Origin: DATBGO01 sp050011895
GTDB taxonomy: Bacteria; Actinomycetota; Actinomycetes; Streptosporangiales; Streptosporangiaceae
Length of the DNA: 36,285 bases
NCBI GenBank assembly: GCA_050011895.1
Contig: JBEKIF010000046.1
Span: 1-36,285 of the forward strand
Reading direction: 5' to 3'
Shown: piece after piece, positions 16,207-23,969 of the stretch
How positions within the stretch are numbered: position 1 is the first letter of the stretch
Layout: the number at the start of each line of letters is the position of its first letter
Notes under the pieces: generated by a model
Database searches by the model: none
Seen by the model: only the letters and a program-made list of their open reading frames with translations
Told to the model about the DNA's origin: nothing
Translations under genes and position numbers: made by a program

Positions 16207-16260
16207 CCGCCAATCGTCGCGCAGCAGCCTGGCCGGCCGGGCCGGATCGGCCCGGATCGG

Positions 16261-18051
16261 CTATTGCCGGGATCGGACAGCCGGCTCAGCGGGGATCCGG
16301 CTCGCAGCGAGGATCCGATGTGCGCTAGCAGTACGGGCAACGGGCACGGAGTCAACGGCCACGGAGTCTACGCCGTGCACGTACTTGCCGCCGCGCAGCA
16401 GCGAGGCTACCGCCGCGATCAGGCAGGCTGCGATGGCGAAGTAGAACGCGATCGCTAGCCCATGCTCGAACGGAGCCGAGATGAGCGACGGGAAGAAGGT
16501 GTGGCCGGTCAGGTAGGCCGCGTGACCCGCAGGCAGCCGGCTGACAACGTGCCCGAGCAGCGTCTGCACCGGGTTGTAGCCGAGCAGTGCGGCGAACATG
16601 ATCGAGACCGGCGGCAGCGCTGCTACCCGCGCCGCGTCCGCTCGCGGCACGCCCTGCGCCATGAGGCCGTGGGTGAGGGTGGCCGGCAGGGAGCCCGCCA
16701 GGCCCAGGATGATCAGCGTGAAGAAGATCCCGATGGACAGCACCATCGCCGAGTTCTGGAACGTCGCGCTCATGCCGGCCCCGACGCCGCGCTGGCCGGG
16801 CGGCAGGCTGTTCATGATCCCGGCCCGGTTCGGCGACGCGAACAGGCCCATGCCGATCCCGTTGATCAGCAAGATGACCGCGAACTGCCAGTACACGAAG
16901 TTAACCGGCAGCATCTGCAGCAGCAGGAACGAGGCCGCGGCGACCAGCATGCCCCCCGTGGCGAATGGCCGCGCGCCGAACCTGTCGGACAGCCAGCCCG
17001 ACACCGGCCCGGCAATCAGGAAGCCAACGGTAAGCGGCAGCATCGCGATGCCGGCCCACAGCGGCCCCTGGCTGAAGCTGTAGCCGTGGATTGGCAGGTA
17101 GATGCCCTGCAGCCACATGATCAGGATGAACATCAGGCCGCCGCGGCCGAGCCCGGCCATCAGGCTGGCTACGTTCCCTGCCGTGAACGGCCGGATCCGG
17201 AACAGGTCCAGGTGGAACATCGGCTCGTCGACCTTGGTCTCGATCACGCAGAAGATGGCGAGCACCACAAGGCCGCCGATGATCAGGCCAGCCACCAGCG
17301 GGCTGGTCCAGCCCATCGTGTGCCCGCCGTACGGCTGGATGCCATAGGTGATGCCGACCAGGACGGCGATCAGTCCCGCGCCGAACGTGAGGTTGCCCCA
17401 CCAGTCGAGCCGGGCCGCGTGGCGCTCCCCGAGTTCGCGCAGCTTCAGGTAGGACCAGATGGTCCCGAGTACCCCGAACGGGACCGAAACGAGGAATACG
17501 AACCGCCAGTTGAGCGGGCCGAGCACGCCGCCGAGCACCAGGCCGATAAAGGAGCCAGCGATCCCGGCCACCTGGTTAAGCCCGAGGGCGAGGCCGCGCT
17601 CATTGTGCGGGAACGCATCGGTGAGGATCGCGCTTGAGTTGGCCATCAGCATGGCCCCGCCGACGCCCTGCAGGACCCGCATCCCGATCAGCCACCAGGC
17701 GGCGGCCGTGCCGTGCAGCCAGGTCAGCGAGAGCGCCACCGAGAACAGCGCGAAGATCGCGAAGCCGAGGTTGTACATCCTGACCCGGCCGAACATGTCG
17801 CCGAGACGTCCGAAGCTCACCACCAGCACCGCGGTGACCACCAGGTACCCCATCAGCAGCCAGAGCAGCAGGCTGGTGTTGCCCGGCTGCAGCGGATTGA
17901 CGCCGATGCCGCGGAAGATGTCGGGCAGCGCGATCAGCATGATGGAGGCGTTGACGGTCGCCATCAGCATGCCGAGCGTGGTATTGGACAGGGCGATCCA
18001 CTTGTAGCGGGGCCCTGGATCTGACTGCTTCAGCTGCAGCTGCCTCAGCAC
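16261..18051 (-). CDS. DHA2-family (EmrB/QacA-type) MFS drug efflux transporter
   Basis: About 596 residues with 14 predicted membrane helices. Typical motifs: GRLGDMFGRVRMYNLG after TM2 (motif A), RVLQGVGGAMLMANSSAIL (motif C region) and LDWWGNLTFGAG before the central helices. The tail (last 50 residues) is hydrophilic and Val/Ala/Arg-rich. I chose GTG at 18051 because GGAGGG lies 6 bases before it; the ATG at 18057 abuts that site too closely, and a TTG at 18144 falls inside the operator dyad. Proton-driven export of hydrophobic drugs or metabolites is the family role. Probably controlled through the 18123-18154 dyad. Confidence 0.9.
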   Translation of the reverse strand: MLRQLQLKQSDPGPRYKWIALSNTTLGMLMATVNASIMLIALPDIFRGIGVNPLQPGNTSLLLWLLMGYLVVTAVLVVSFGRLGDMFGRVRMYNLGFAIFALFSVALSLTWLHGTAAAWWLIGMRVLQGVGGAMLMANSSAILTDAFPHNERGLALGLNQVAGIAGSFIGLVLGGVLGPLNWRFVFLVSVPFGVLGTIWSYLKLRELGERHAARLDWWGNLTFGAGLIAVLVGITYGIQPYGGHTMGWTSPLVAGLIIGGLVVLAIFCVIETKVDEPMFHLDLFRIRPFTAGNVASLMAGLGRGGLMFILIMWLQGIYLPIHGYSFSQGPLWAGIAMLPLTVGFLIAGPVSGWLSDRFGARPFATGGMLVAAASFLLLQMLPVNFVYWQFAVILLINGIGMGLFASPNRAGIMNSLPPGQRGVGAGMSATFQNSAMVLSIGIFFTLIILGLAGSLPATLTHGLMAQGVPRADAARVAALPPVSIMFAALLGYNPVQTLLGHVVSRLPAGHAAYLTGHTFFPSLISAPFEHGLAIAFYFAIAACLIAAVASLLRGGKYVHGVDSVAVDSVPVARTASAHRILAASRIPAEPAVRSRQ

Positions 18052-18122
18052 TGACATCCCTCCGGAGCGGGGGCCTGACGTCCGGCGCCGATCGCCCCGC
18101 GCCGCGACGGCTCCCGGCTGGC

Positions 18123-18154
18123 CTAAGTTAGTTGCTTCATACAAACTAACTTAG
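18123..18154. promoter_or_regulatory. Perfect 32-bp dyad upstream of the DHA2 pump (operator)
   Basis: CTAAGTTAGTT (18123-18133) and AACTAACTTAG (18144-18154) are perfect 11-bp inverted repeats around a 10-bp spacer, about 70 bases before the pump start. It is AT-rich in a GC-rich setting, and the size suits a TetR-type repressor. No TetR gene is in the window, so the regulator is elsewhere or lost. Confidence 0.75.
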
Positions 18155-18423
18155 CTGGCGTAATGTTCCCGCTCGCAGGAAGCTGACTGCCGTGAGGACG
18201 AAGAACATGACCTCGCAGGCCGGATGGTGACCGTTAGCCGGCTGCTCGCCTTCGGGGAGAACATACTGCTGCAACAGAGGACCAAGCTCCGCCTTCCGGT
18301 GCTGTCCACGGCCTTCTTTGTCGCCACGACGGCGGTCAGCGCCGCAGCCCTGATAGTTCCGTCCCCTCGCGACCGCCTGGAACGCAAGCTCGGGAACTGT
18401 GACGACCGTGGCCAGCATGTCGC

Positions 18424-18586
18424 GCCGCAATGGAGCCCGCCGCTGGTGGGCGGGATCACATATCGGCTCTCAGGCTTTTCCGGTCCATGCCTTCGCCGCA
18501 ATGGAGCCCGCCGCTGGTGGGCGGGATCACACGTCAGCTCGTCTAGAGCTTCGCGCGCGCGGGGCATGCCGCAATGGAGCCCGCCG
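18424..18586 (-). CRISPR. Truncated orphan CRISPR-like array: 2 full repeats, 1 half repeat, 2 spacers
   Basis: Two identical 37-bp copies (18424-18460, 18495-18531) and the first 19 bp of a third (18568-18586). Periods are 71 and 73 bp; spacers of 34 (18461-18494) and 36 bp (18532-18567) are unrelated to each other. Read on the minus strand, the repeat begins GTGATCCCGCCC and ends CTCCATTGCGGC, the ATTG-type 3' end seen in several type I repeats, and holds an internal dyad (CCCGCC/GGCGGG). In that orientation the first repeat lacks its 5' half, as if the leader side had been deleted. No cas gene is in the window. A chance short dispersed repeat cannot be excluded with so few copies. Confidence 0.6.
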
Positions 18587-18727
18587 AACCTGCGGCTTGG
18601 CGACGCCGACCTGCCACAGCCTCTCCGTGACCGCGCCGACCAAGGCGGCAGCGTCGAGGCCATTGTCGGCAACCACCGCGATATCGGCGCCGCGCGCTGT
18701 CGAACGGTGCTGGGACCGGGCAAATAA
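18587..18727 (-). pseudogene. Possible fragment of an AMP-forming ligase-like gene
   Basis: On the minus strand a frame reading GADIAVVADNGLDAAALVG and then AVTERLWQVGVAKPQV runs directly into the half CRISPR-like repeat. The pattern (acidic loop, then amphipathic helix, then V-x-V strand) resembles the C-terminal subdomain of phenylacetate-CoA ligase-like enzymes, but it is only about 45 residues and no start is visible. Offered as a weak guess. Confidence 0.2.
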
Positions 18728-18752
18728 CGGATCAGCGCCCGAGTAAATTCAG

Positions 18753-19416
18753 GTGACGATGCTCACGCTCGGTCACGACCAGGCGACTGAACCGACACTC
18801 CTCACCGTGCCAGAGAGACGAGAGCACCCGCGCGCGGTGTGGGCCCTGAACGGCGCCCGGCAAGCGGGAAAAAGCACCCTGGCCAGGATCGCAGCACAGG
18901 GGCATCCAAAATCGCTACCTCGAACTGCTATCGGCCGTGTTCCTGATCAAGCAAATCCCTGCCTGGTCAGCTGGCCAGGCCCAGCGGGCCGTCGGCACTC
19001 CCAAGCTGGCGTTCGTCGATACCGGCATTGCCTCGCACCTGCTTGGCCAGGACGCCGCCCGCCTCGGTGAGCCTGATGGAGCAGCGGGACCCATGATCGA
19101 GACATTCGTGCTGATGGAAGTTGCTCGCCAGCTCACCTGGTGCCAGGAACGCGCACGCCTCCACCACTACCGCACCAAGGACAAGGCCGAGGTGGACGCC
19201 GTCCTGGAGACCCCTGATGGCCGGGTAATCGCCATCGAGGTGAAAGCCGGGGCGACCGTACGCGGCGACGATCTGGCTGGCCTGCGCCACCTTGCCCAGC
19301 GACTGGGCCGACGGCTGATAGCCGGATTCGTGCTCTACACCGGACAGCAAACCCTCCCGTTCGGAGACCGCCTGCGGGCCGTCCCGATCGACGCCCTGTG
19401 GAAATCCGCACCCTGA
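18753..19416 (+). pseudogene. AAA/DUF4143 ATPase pseudogene with internal deletion and frameshift
   Basis: The first part (start GTG 18753 or ATG 18759) encodes a Walker A segment, ALNGARQAGKSTLARIAAQ. Near 18900 the frame changes, and the other frame continues with RYLELLSAVFLIKQIPAWS, then PKLAFVDTGIASHLLGQD and a nuclease-like C-terminal half with DKAEVDAVLETPDGRVIAIE, ending at 19416. That order is the AAA_14 plus DUF4143 family, usually 400 residues or more. Walker B, the sensor region and most of the middle (roughly 200 residues) are missing. An ORF from 18937 covers the C-terminal part alone and is unlikely to be functional. Confidence 0.75.
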
Positions 19417-19769
19417 CGCCGCCGCCTGCCGCGCAGCGCCCGGCGACCAAGTCCAGCCCTCCCGTCTATGGGGCGCGGCTAACCTGGCCGGGAAGCGCTG
19501 AGACCGCATCGCTGGCTTGCCGCCGCAGGTCGCGCAGCTCAGCCTGCGCGACGAGCACGGCGGTCAGCCGGCGCGCCGGGTACGGCTGCTACCCCCGCTC
19601 TGCTGCCGAGCGGTATGAATCTCCTGGCTTTGCCCGTCCGGGGATCGCGGGCGATGGCCTGGGGCGCCCTCGCCGGGCGGCCGCCGGGCCCCTACTGTGA
19701 ACGAAGCCGGGCAAGCAGGGTGATCCGGCCGCCCACGCCGCGGAGTTAGCTGTCCGCTTGGAGGAATCG
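19417..19769. other. Gene-free stretch before tyrosine phenol-lyase
   Basis: About 350 bases with no convincing gene, repeat or hairpin. Frames in both directions are arginine/alanine-rich and lack starts with ribosome sites. The right end carries the Shine-Dalgarno GGAGGA of the tpl gene and must hold its promoter, which I could not place. Confidence 0.5.
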
Positions 19770-21185
19770 ATGACGCACCTTCCTGTCACCACCGGACGCC
19801 AGCTCGGCCGCCGGTCCTGGGCCGAGCCCTGGAAGATCAAGATGGTCGAGCCGATGCGGATGACGACGCCGGCCGAGCGCGCGCGAGCGGCCGCGGAGGC
19901 CGGCTACAACACGTTCCTGCTCCGCTCGGAGGATGTCTATATCGACCTGCTCACCGATTCGGGCACGAACGCGATGAGCGACCGGCAGTGGGCGGCGCTG
20001 ATGCTCGGAGACGAGGCCTACGCGGGCTCGCGGAACTTCTACGAGTTCGAGGCGGCCGTCCGCGAGACGTACGGCTACCAGCACGTGGTGCCGACGCATC
20101 AGGGCCGCGGCGCTGAGCATCTCATCAGCCAGATCGCGATCAGCCCCGGCCAGTTCGTGCCGGCCAACATGTACTTCACCACCACGCGGGAGCACCAGGA
20201 GCGCGCGGGCGGCGTCTTCGTGGACGTGATCATCGATGAGGCACACGACCCGGTGAGCGAGCACCCGTTCAAGGGCAATGTCGATCTCGGCAAGCTTGAG
20301 GGCCTCATAACGCGCGCGGGCGCCAGCAAGATCGCCTACATCAGCCTGGCCGGAACGGTCAACATGGCGGGCGGCCAGCCGGTGAGCATGGGCTGCGTGC
20401 GCGCGGTCCGGGCGCTCTGCGACGCCTACGGGATACGGCTCTTCCTCGATGCGACCAGGATGGTGGAGAACGCGTTCTTCATCCAGGAGCGCGAAGCGGG
20501 CTACGCGGACAAGACGATCGCGGAAATCCTCAAGGAGTTCTGCTCCTACACCGACGGCGCCTGGATGTCGGCGAAGAAGGACTCGCTGGTCAACATCGGC
20601 GGCTGGCTCGCACTCAACGACTCGCAGCTGTTCGACGAGGCCCGCAACCTCGTGGTCGTCTTCGAGGGCCTGCACACCTACGGCGGGCTGGCCGGGCGGG
20701 ATATGGCCGCGATGGCGGTCGGGATCGCTGAATCGGTCCAGGAGGACCATATCCGGGCCCGGATCGGGCAGGTCCGCTACCTCGGCGAGCTTCTCGACGC
20801 GGCGGGCATCCCGTTCGTTAAGCCGGTCGGCGGTCATGCGATCTTCCTGGACGCGCGCCGGTTCTACCCGCATCTGGCGCAGGACAAGTTCCCGGCCCAG
20901 ACGCTCGCCGCTGAGCTGTACCTCGACTCCGGGGTCCGCGGAATGGAGCGCGGGATCGTGTCGGCCGGCCGCGACCCGAAGACCGGCGACCACAACCGGC
21001 CGAGGCTCGAACTCACCAGGCTGACAATCCCGCGGCGCGTCTACACCCAGGCCCACATGGACATCGTGGCCGAGGCAGTGGAAGCCCTCCACGCCGAGCG
21101 CGAGTCAGCGAAGGGGCTCGTGATGACGTACGAGCCGCGTTATCTCCGGTTCTTCCAGGCCCGGTTCGAGCCGCCCGGAGCTTAG
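19770..21185 (+). CDS. tpl: Tyrosine phenol-lyase (PLP beta-eliminating lyase)
   Basis: 471-residue PLP enzyme cleaving L-tyrosine to phenol, pyruvate and ammonia (EC 4.1.99.2), cytoplasmic. It aligns closely with Citrobacter TPL with a constant offset of 13: catalytic Tyr84 (Tyr71), Thr137 (Thr124), PLP-binding Lys270 in SAKKD (Lys257), Arg394 in MERGI (Arg381, decisive for tyrosine) and Phe461 (Phe448). Tryptophanase has Ile in place of that Arg, so TPL is favoured. ATG at 19770 has GGAGGA 4-8 bases upstream; a TTG at 19758 is within that site. The LLM oxidoreductase gene follows after 32 bases, but no aromatic-degradation genes adjoin. Confidence 0.9.
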   Translation: MTHLPVTTGRQLGRRSWAEPWKIKMVEPMRMTTPAERARAAAEAGYNTFLLRSEDVYIDLLTDSGTNAMSDRQWAALMLGDEAYAGSRNFYEFEAAVRETYGYQHVVPTHQGRGAEHLISQIAISPGQFVPANMYFTTTREHQERAGGVFVDVIIDEAHDPVSEHPFKGNVDLGKLEGLITRAGASKIAYISLAGTVNMAGGQPVSMGCVRAVRALCDAYGIRLFLDATRMVENAFFIQEREAGYADKTIAEILKEFCSYTDGAWMSAKKDSLVNIGGWLALNDSQLFDEARNLVVVFEGLHTYGGLAGRDMAAMAVGIAESVQEDHIRARIGQVRYLGELLDAAGIPFVKPVGGHAIFLDARRFYPHLAQDKFPAQTLAAELYLDSGVRGMERGIVSAGRDPKTGDHNRPRLELTRLTIPRRVYTQAHMDIVAEAVEALHAERESAKGLVMTYEPRYLRFFQARFEPPGA

Positions 21186-21217
21186 CCGGGCGGCCGGCGC
21201 GGTCTATAACGAAGCCC

Positions 21218-22102
21218 ATGCGGGTCGGAGTGGTCTTTCCCCAGACCGAGATCGGCGCGGACGTAGCCGCGGTACGCGCTTACGCCGAGCGGGTCGAGGA
21301 ACTCGGCTACAGTCATCTGCTCGCCTATGACCACGTCCTCGGCGCCGATCCCGCGGCGCACGCGCCGTGGACCGGCCCCTATGACCTGCACACGACCTTC
21401 CACGAGCCGCTGGTGCTCTTCGGTTACCTGGCCGCTGTCACCGCGCTGGAACTCGTCACCGGGATCATCATCCTGCCGCAGCGCCAGAGCGCGCTGGCGG
21501 CCAAGCAGGCCGCCGAGGTCGACCTGCTCACCGGGGGCCGGCTGCGGCTCGGGGTCGGACTCGGCTGGAACGCGGTCGAGTACGAGGCGCTCGGCAAGGA
21601 CTTCTCCAACCGGGGCAGGCGCATCGAGGAGCAAGTCGCGCTGATGCGGCGGCTGTGGACCGAGCAGAGCGTCACGTTCGAGGGCAGCTACGAGCGGGTC
21701 ACCGCCGCCGGCCTGGCGCCGCTGCCGGTCCAGCGCCCGATCCCGGTCTGGTTCGGGGCCCAGTCGGCGCGCGCTTATGAGCGAGTCGGCCGCCTGGCTG
21801 ACGGCTGGTTTCCCCAGGTACCGCCCGGGCCCAGGCTGGACGAAGCCCGTTCGATCGTGGCCGCGGCGGCCCGCGGCGCCGGCCGTGACCCGGCCACGCT
21901 GGGCATGGAGGGCCGGGTGAGCTGGACCAAGGACGGCGCGGCGAAGTTCGAGGACCACGCCGGCAGGTGGCGCGACGCCGGCGCGACGCACATGTCCGTC
22001 AACACGATGGGGGCCGGCCTCGGCGCCGTCGACGGGCACCTGGCCGTACTGGCCGAGGCGGCAGCCGCGCTCGGGCTGCGGGATGAGGGGCTGCGGGATT
22101 GA
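21218..22102 (+). CDS. LLM-class F420-dependent oxidoreductase
   Basis: 294-residue luciferase-like TIM-barrel protein. Features: MRVGVVFPQTEIG start, ELGYSHLLAYDHVLGAD, ITGIIILPQRQ-type strand, a QAAEVDLLTGGRLRLGVGLGWN motif near 100-122, and PIPVWFGAQS near 167-176. This layout matches the LLM class F420-dependent TIGR03619 type; FMN use is the alternative. The gene lies 32 bases after tpl and may share its transcript. The last codons (LRDEGLRD, TGA) are made by a 16-bp tandem repeat that supplies the stop. Confidence 0.85.
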   Translation: MRVGVVFPQTEIGADVAAVRAYAERVEELGYSHLLAYDHVLGADPAAHAPWTGPYDLHTTFHEPLVLFGYLAAVTALELVTGIIILPQRQSALAAKQAAEVDLLTGGRLRLGVGLGWNAVEYEALGKDFSNRGRRIEEQVALMRRLWTEQSVTFEGSYERVTAAGLAPLPVQRPIPVWFGAQSARAYERVGRLADGWFPQVPPGPRLDEARSIVAAAARGAGRDPATLGMEGRVSWTKDGAAKFEDHAGRWRDAGATHMSVNTMGAGLGAVDGHLAVLAEAAAALGLRDEGLRD

Positions 22103-22122
22103 GGGGCTGCGGGATTGAGGGG
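22074..22122. repeat. 16-bp tandem repeat supplying the stop codon of the LLM gene
   Basis: A 15-bp copy (22074-22088) and two 16-bp copies of GGCTGCGGGATTGAGG (22089-22104, 22105-22120), followed by a partial copy. The extra T in the 16-bp version creates the TGA (22100-22102) that ends the LLM gene; the 15-bp version stays open in frame. Confidence 0.92.
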
Positions 22123-22210
22123 CTGAGCAGCACCGCTTGGCTGGCCGGGCCGGTGCGGGGTAGTGCTGGGTAGTGCGCGGACCTGATCTTCGGCAGGAGA
22201 AGCACCTATC

Positions 22211-22258
22211 GTGAGCATGAGCCGGCAATCCGCCCCGGCGCGGTTGGGGGATCCTTGA
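22211..22258 (+). CDS. Possible 15-codon leader ORF overlapping the DedA start
   Basis: GTG at 22211 (internal ATG at 22217) opens a 15-residue frame (VSMSRQSAPARLGDP) whose TGA overlaps the TTG start of the DedA gene as TTGA. AGGAG lies 11 bases upstream. Same arrangement as at 5639-5680. May couple translation or be chance. Confidence 0.25.
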   Translation: MSMSRQSAPARLGDP

Positions 22259-22923
22259 CGCTCGCCGACGTCACAGCCGTTACGCAGCCCGTCCAGACCT
22301 ACGGATACTGGGCGGTCTTCCTGGCGGTCGGCCTCGAGAGCCTCGGCGTGCCCATCCCCGGAGAGACCACGCTGGTCGCTGCCGCCCTGTACGCGGGCTC
22401 GACTCACCAGCTGAGCCTCATCCCGCTGATGATCGTGGCCGCCGTGGCGGCCATCGTGGGGGACAACATCGGCTACCTGATCGGCCGGTTCGGCGGCTAT
22501 CGGCTGCTCCGCCGTTACGGGCACTACGTGCGGGTCGACGAGGCGAAGCTCAAGGTGGGCCGCTACCTGTTCGACCAGCACGGCGGCAAAGTGGTCTTCA
22601 TCGGGCGCTTCATCTCGGTGCTGCGTACCTATGCCGCGTTCCTGGCCGGGACCAACATGATGCCCTGGCGCAGGTTCCTGGTCTACAACGCAGCCGGGGG
22701 GATCATCTGGGCGGCATTGTTCACAACCGGCGCGTATTACCTCGGGACCGCTTTCCACCAGGTCAGCACGGTGGTGACCATCGTGGGCGCCGTTCTCGTG
22801 CTGGCGGTCGTGATCGCGGTGATCTTCTACCTGCGCAGGCACCTGAAACGCCTTGAGGCGCGAGCCGAGAAGGCCTACCCGGGCCCGCTCGACGACGCTA
22901 AGGTGACCAGCGGCGCCGGGTGA
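22255..22923 (+). CDS. DedA-family membrane protein
   Basis: 222-residue SNARE-associated/DedA-type inner-membrane protein, a family linked to lipid flipping and envelope homeostasis. Motifs: ESLGVPIPGETTLVAAALYAG near 29-49, IVGDNIGYLIGRFGG near 67-81, GGKVVFIGRFISVLRTYAAF near 108-127 and GTNMMPWRRFLVYNAAGGIIW. Four or more hydrophobic segments and a basic C-terminal tail. TTG start with GGGGGA 3-8 bases upstream. Confidence 0.88.
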   Translation: MTLADVTAVTQPVQTYGYWAVFLAVGLESLGVPIPGETTLVAAALYAGSTHQLSLIPLMIVAAVAAIVGDNIGYLIGRFGGYRLLRRYGHYVRVDEAKLKVGRYLFDQHGGKVVFIGRFISVLRTYAAFLAGTNMMPWRRFLVYNAAGGIIWAALFTTGAYYLGTAFHQVSTVVTIVGAVLVLAVVIAVIFYLRRHLKRLEARAEKAYPGPLDDAKVTSGAG

Positions 22924-22962
22924 CGCCGAGGGCGCCCGGCAGCACGCGGGGGCTACCCGTGC

Positions 22963-23748
22963 TCAGCGAGCCGGCCGGGCCTCCAGGTCCGCCTCGGCCA
23001 CGCCATCCGCCTCGGCCGCGCCATCCGCCTCCGCCGCGCCCGCCTCTGCCGCCCCATCCGCCTCCGCCGCCCCATCCGCCTCCGCCGCGCCATCCGCCTC
23101 CGCCGCGCCATCCGCGGCGCGGCGGGCCGCCATCAGCTCCGCCACCGCCTGCGCGCCGGGATCAGCGGTGCGGCGCAGCCCGTCCAGGGCTCCGGCCTGG
23201 TCCGCCGCGCTGCGGTTCTGGCTGAGCTTGTCCTTGGCCTCGATCTGCGTCACGGCCATCTCGACGCCGACGATGCCGCGAAGCTGCCCGTCGATATATG
23301 CCGGCGGGGCATCCTCGACCCGCCAGGGGTCCGGGATATACCGTTCGTGCTGGCCGGTCAGGCGGGTCACGATGTCGCGGAGCCACTCGGCGTCACGGTG
23401 GAAGGTCACCGGCCCGGTGAAGTGCACCGTGGTGTAGTTCCAGGTCGGTACGACCCGGCCATGCTCCTTCGTGCTCGGGTACCAGGACGGGGAGATGTAC
23501 GCCTGCGGGCCGTGCACGATGGCGAGCGCGGGCACGTCGGTGCGGGCCGTGCTCCACTGCGGGTTGGCCAGCGCCAGGTGGCCGAGTAGCCTGCCGTGCT
23601 CGCCGACCGAGGTGTCCCAGATGACCGGCAGCAGGGTGGAAGTCAGCCGCTCGCCATCGAAGGTGACAAGGTCGGCCGCCCCGGCCCGCTCGACGAAGGC
23701 CGCGATCTGGTCAAGGTCGTGGACAGCGAAGTGTGCGGGAACGTACAT
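22963..23748 (-). CDS. PaiB-family FMN-binding protein with C-terminal GAAEAD repeats
   Basis: 261 residues. The first 200 match the PaiB/FMN_bind_2 family: MYVPAHFAVHDLDQIAAFVE start, LTSTLLPVIWD, LLGHLALANPQW, AYISPSWYPSTKEHGRVVPT, WNYTTVHFTGPV and IVGVEMAVTQIEAKDKLSQNR are all conserved. Such proteins have a split-barrel flavin-reductase fold and are annotated as negative regulators in Bacillus; true function in actinobacteria is unclear. The last 50 residues are an Ala/Glu/Asp tail of repeated GAAEAD units encoded by 18-bp repeats (about 22975-23125), not part of the family. Confidence 0.88.
   Translation of the reverse strand: MYVPAHFAVHDLDQIAAFVERAGAADLVTFDGERLTSTLLPVIWDTSVGEHGRLLGHLALANPQWSTARTDVPALAIVHGPQAYISPSWYPSTKEHGRVVPTWNYTTVHFTGPVTFHRDAEWLRDIVTRLTGQHERYIPDPWRVEDAPPAYIDGQLRGIVGVEMAVTQIEAKDKLSQNRSAADQAGALDGLRRTADPGAQAVAELMAARRAADGAAEADGAAEADGAAEADGAAEAGAAEADGAAEADGVAEADLEARPAR
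22985..23120. repeat. 18-bp in-frame repeats in the PaiB tail
   Basis: Several units close to CGCCATCCGCCTCGGCCG encode GAAEAD on the minus strand. The unit is a multiple of three, so length changes keep frame. One unit is shortened to 15 bp (GAAEA). Confidence 0.8.
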
Positions 23749-23969
23749 ATCTTCAGCTTAGGGCTCAGTGCGGGCGTCGAGCTGGCTGGCGCAGCTACTG
23801 GCCGCGGCGGGCTCCAGTATCCGGGCGACCTAAACCACCATGGGTCCCAGCCTAAAACCAGCCCCCTGGAACTTATCCCGGATTTGGTGGCTCACCTGAA
23901 CCTATATGTCCGTTATGCGGTTCATGAATCCGGTATAAGTGCTAGAAGATCTTGACCGCCGGCGCAACG

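Noticed and set aside
16462..17637. 391-codon plus-strand frame opposite the DHA2 pump
   Set aside because: Composition is Arg/Glu/Gln/His/Asp-rich without hydrophobic core; it is the mirror of a membrane protein gene. The plus-strand frame at 23952-24962 opposite the lipase is rejected for the same reason.
18146..18430. 94-codon minus-strand frame between the operator dyad and the CRISPR-like array
   Set aside because: No recognised motif and no good ribosome site; the patch looks decayed.
18937..19416. Independent 159-residue gene
   Set aside because: It begins inside the DUF4143 region of a larger family and has no ribosome site; best read as the rear part of a pseudogene.
19770..21185. 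Tryptophanase
   Set aside because: Arg394 (TPL Arg381) and the MERGI context are of TPL type; tryptophanase has a non-basic residue there.
22920..23225. Proline/histidine-rich plus-strand frame opposite the PaiB tail
   Set aside because: Its PPHPP repeats are the mirror of the GAAEAD repeats of PaiB.
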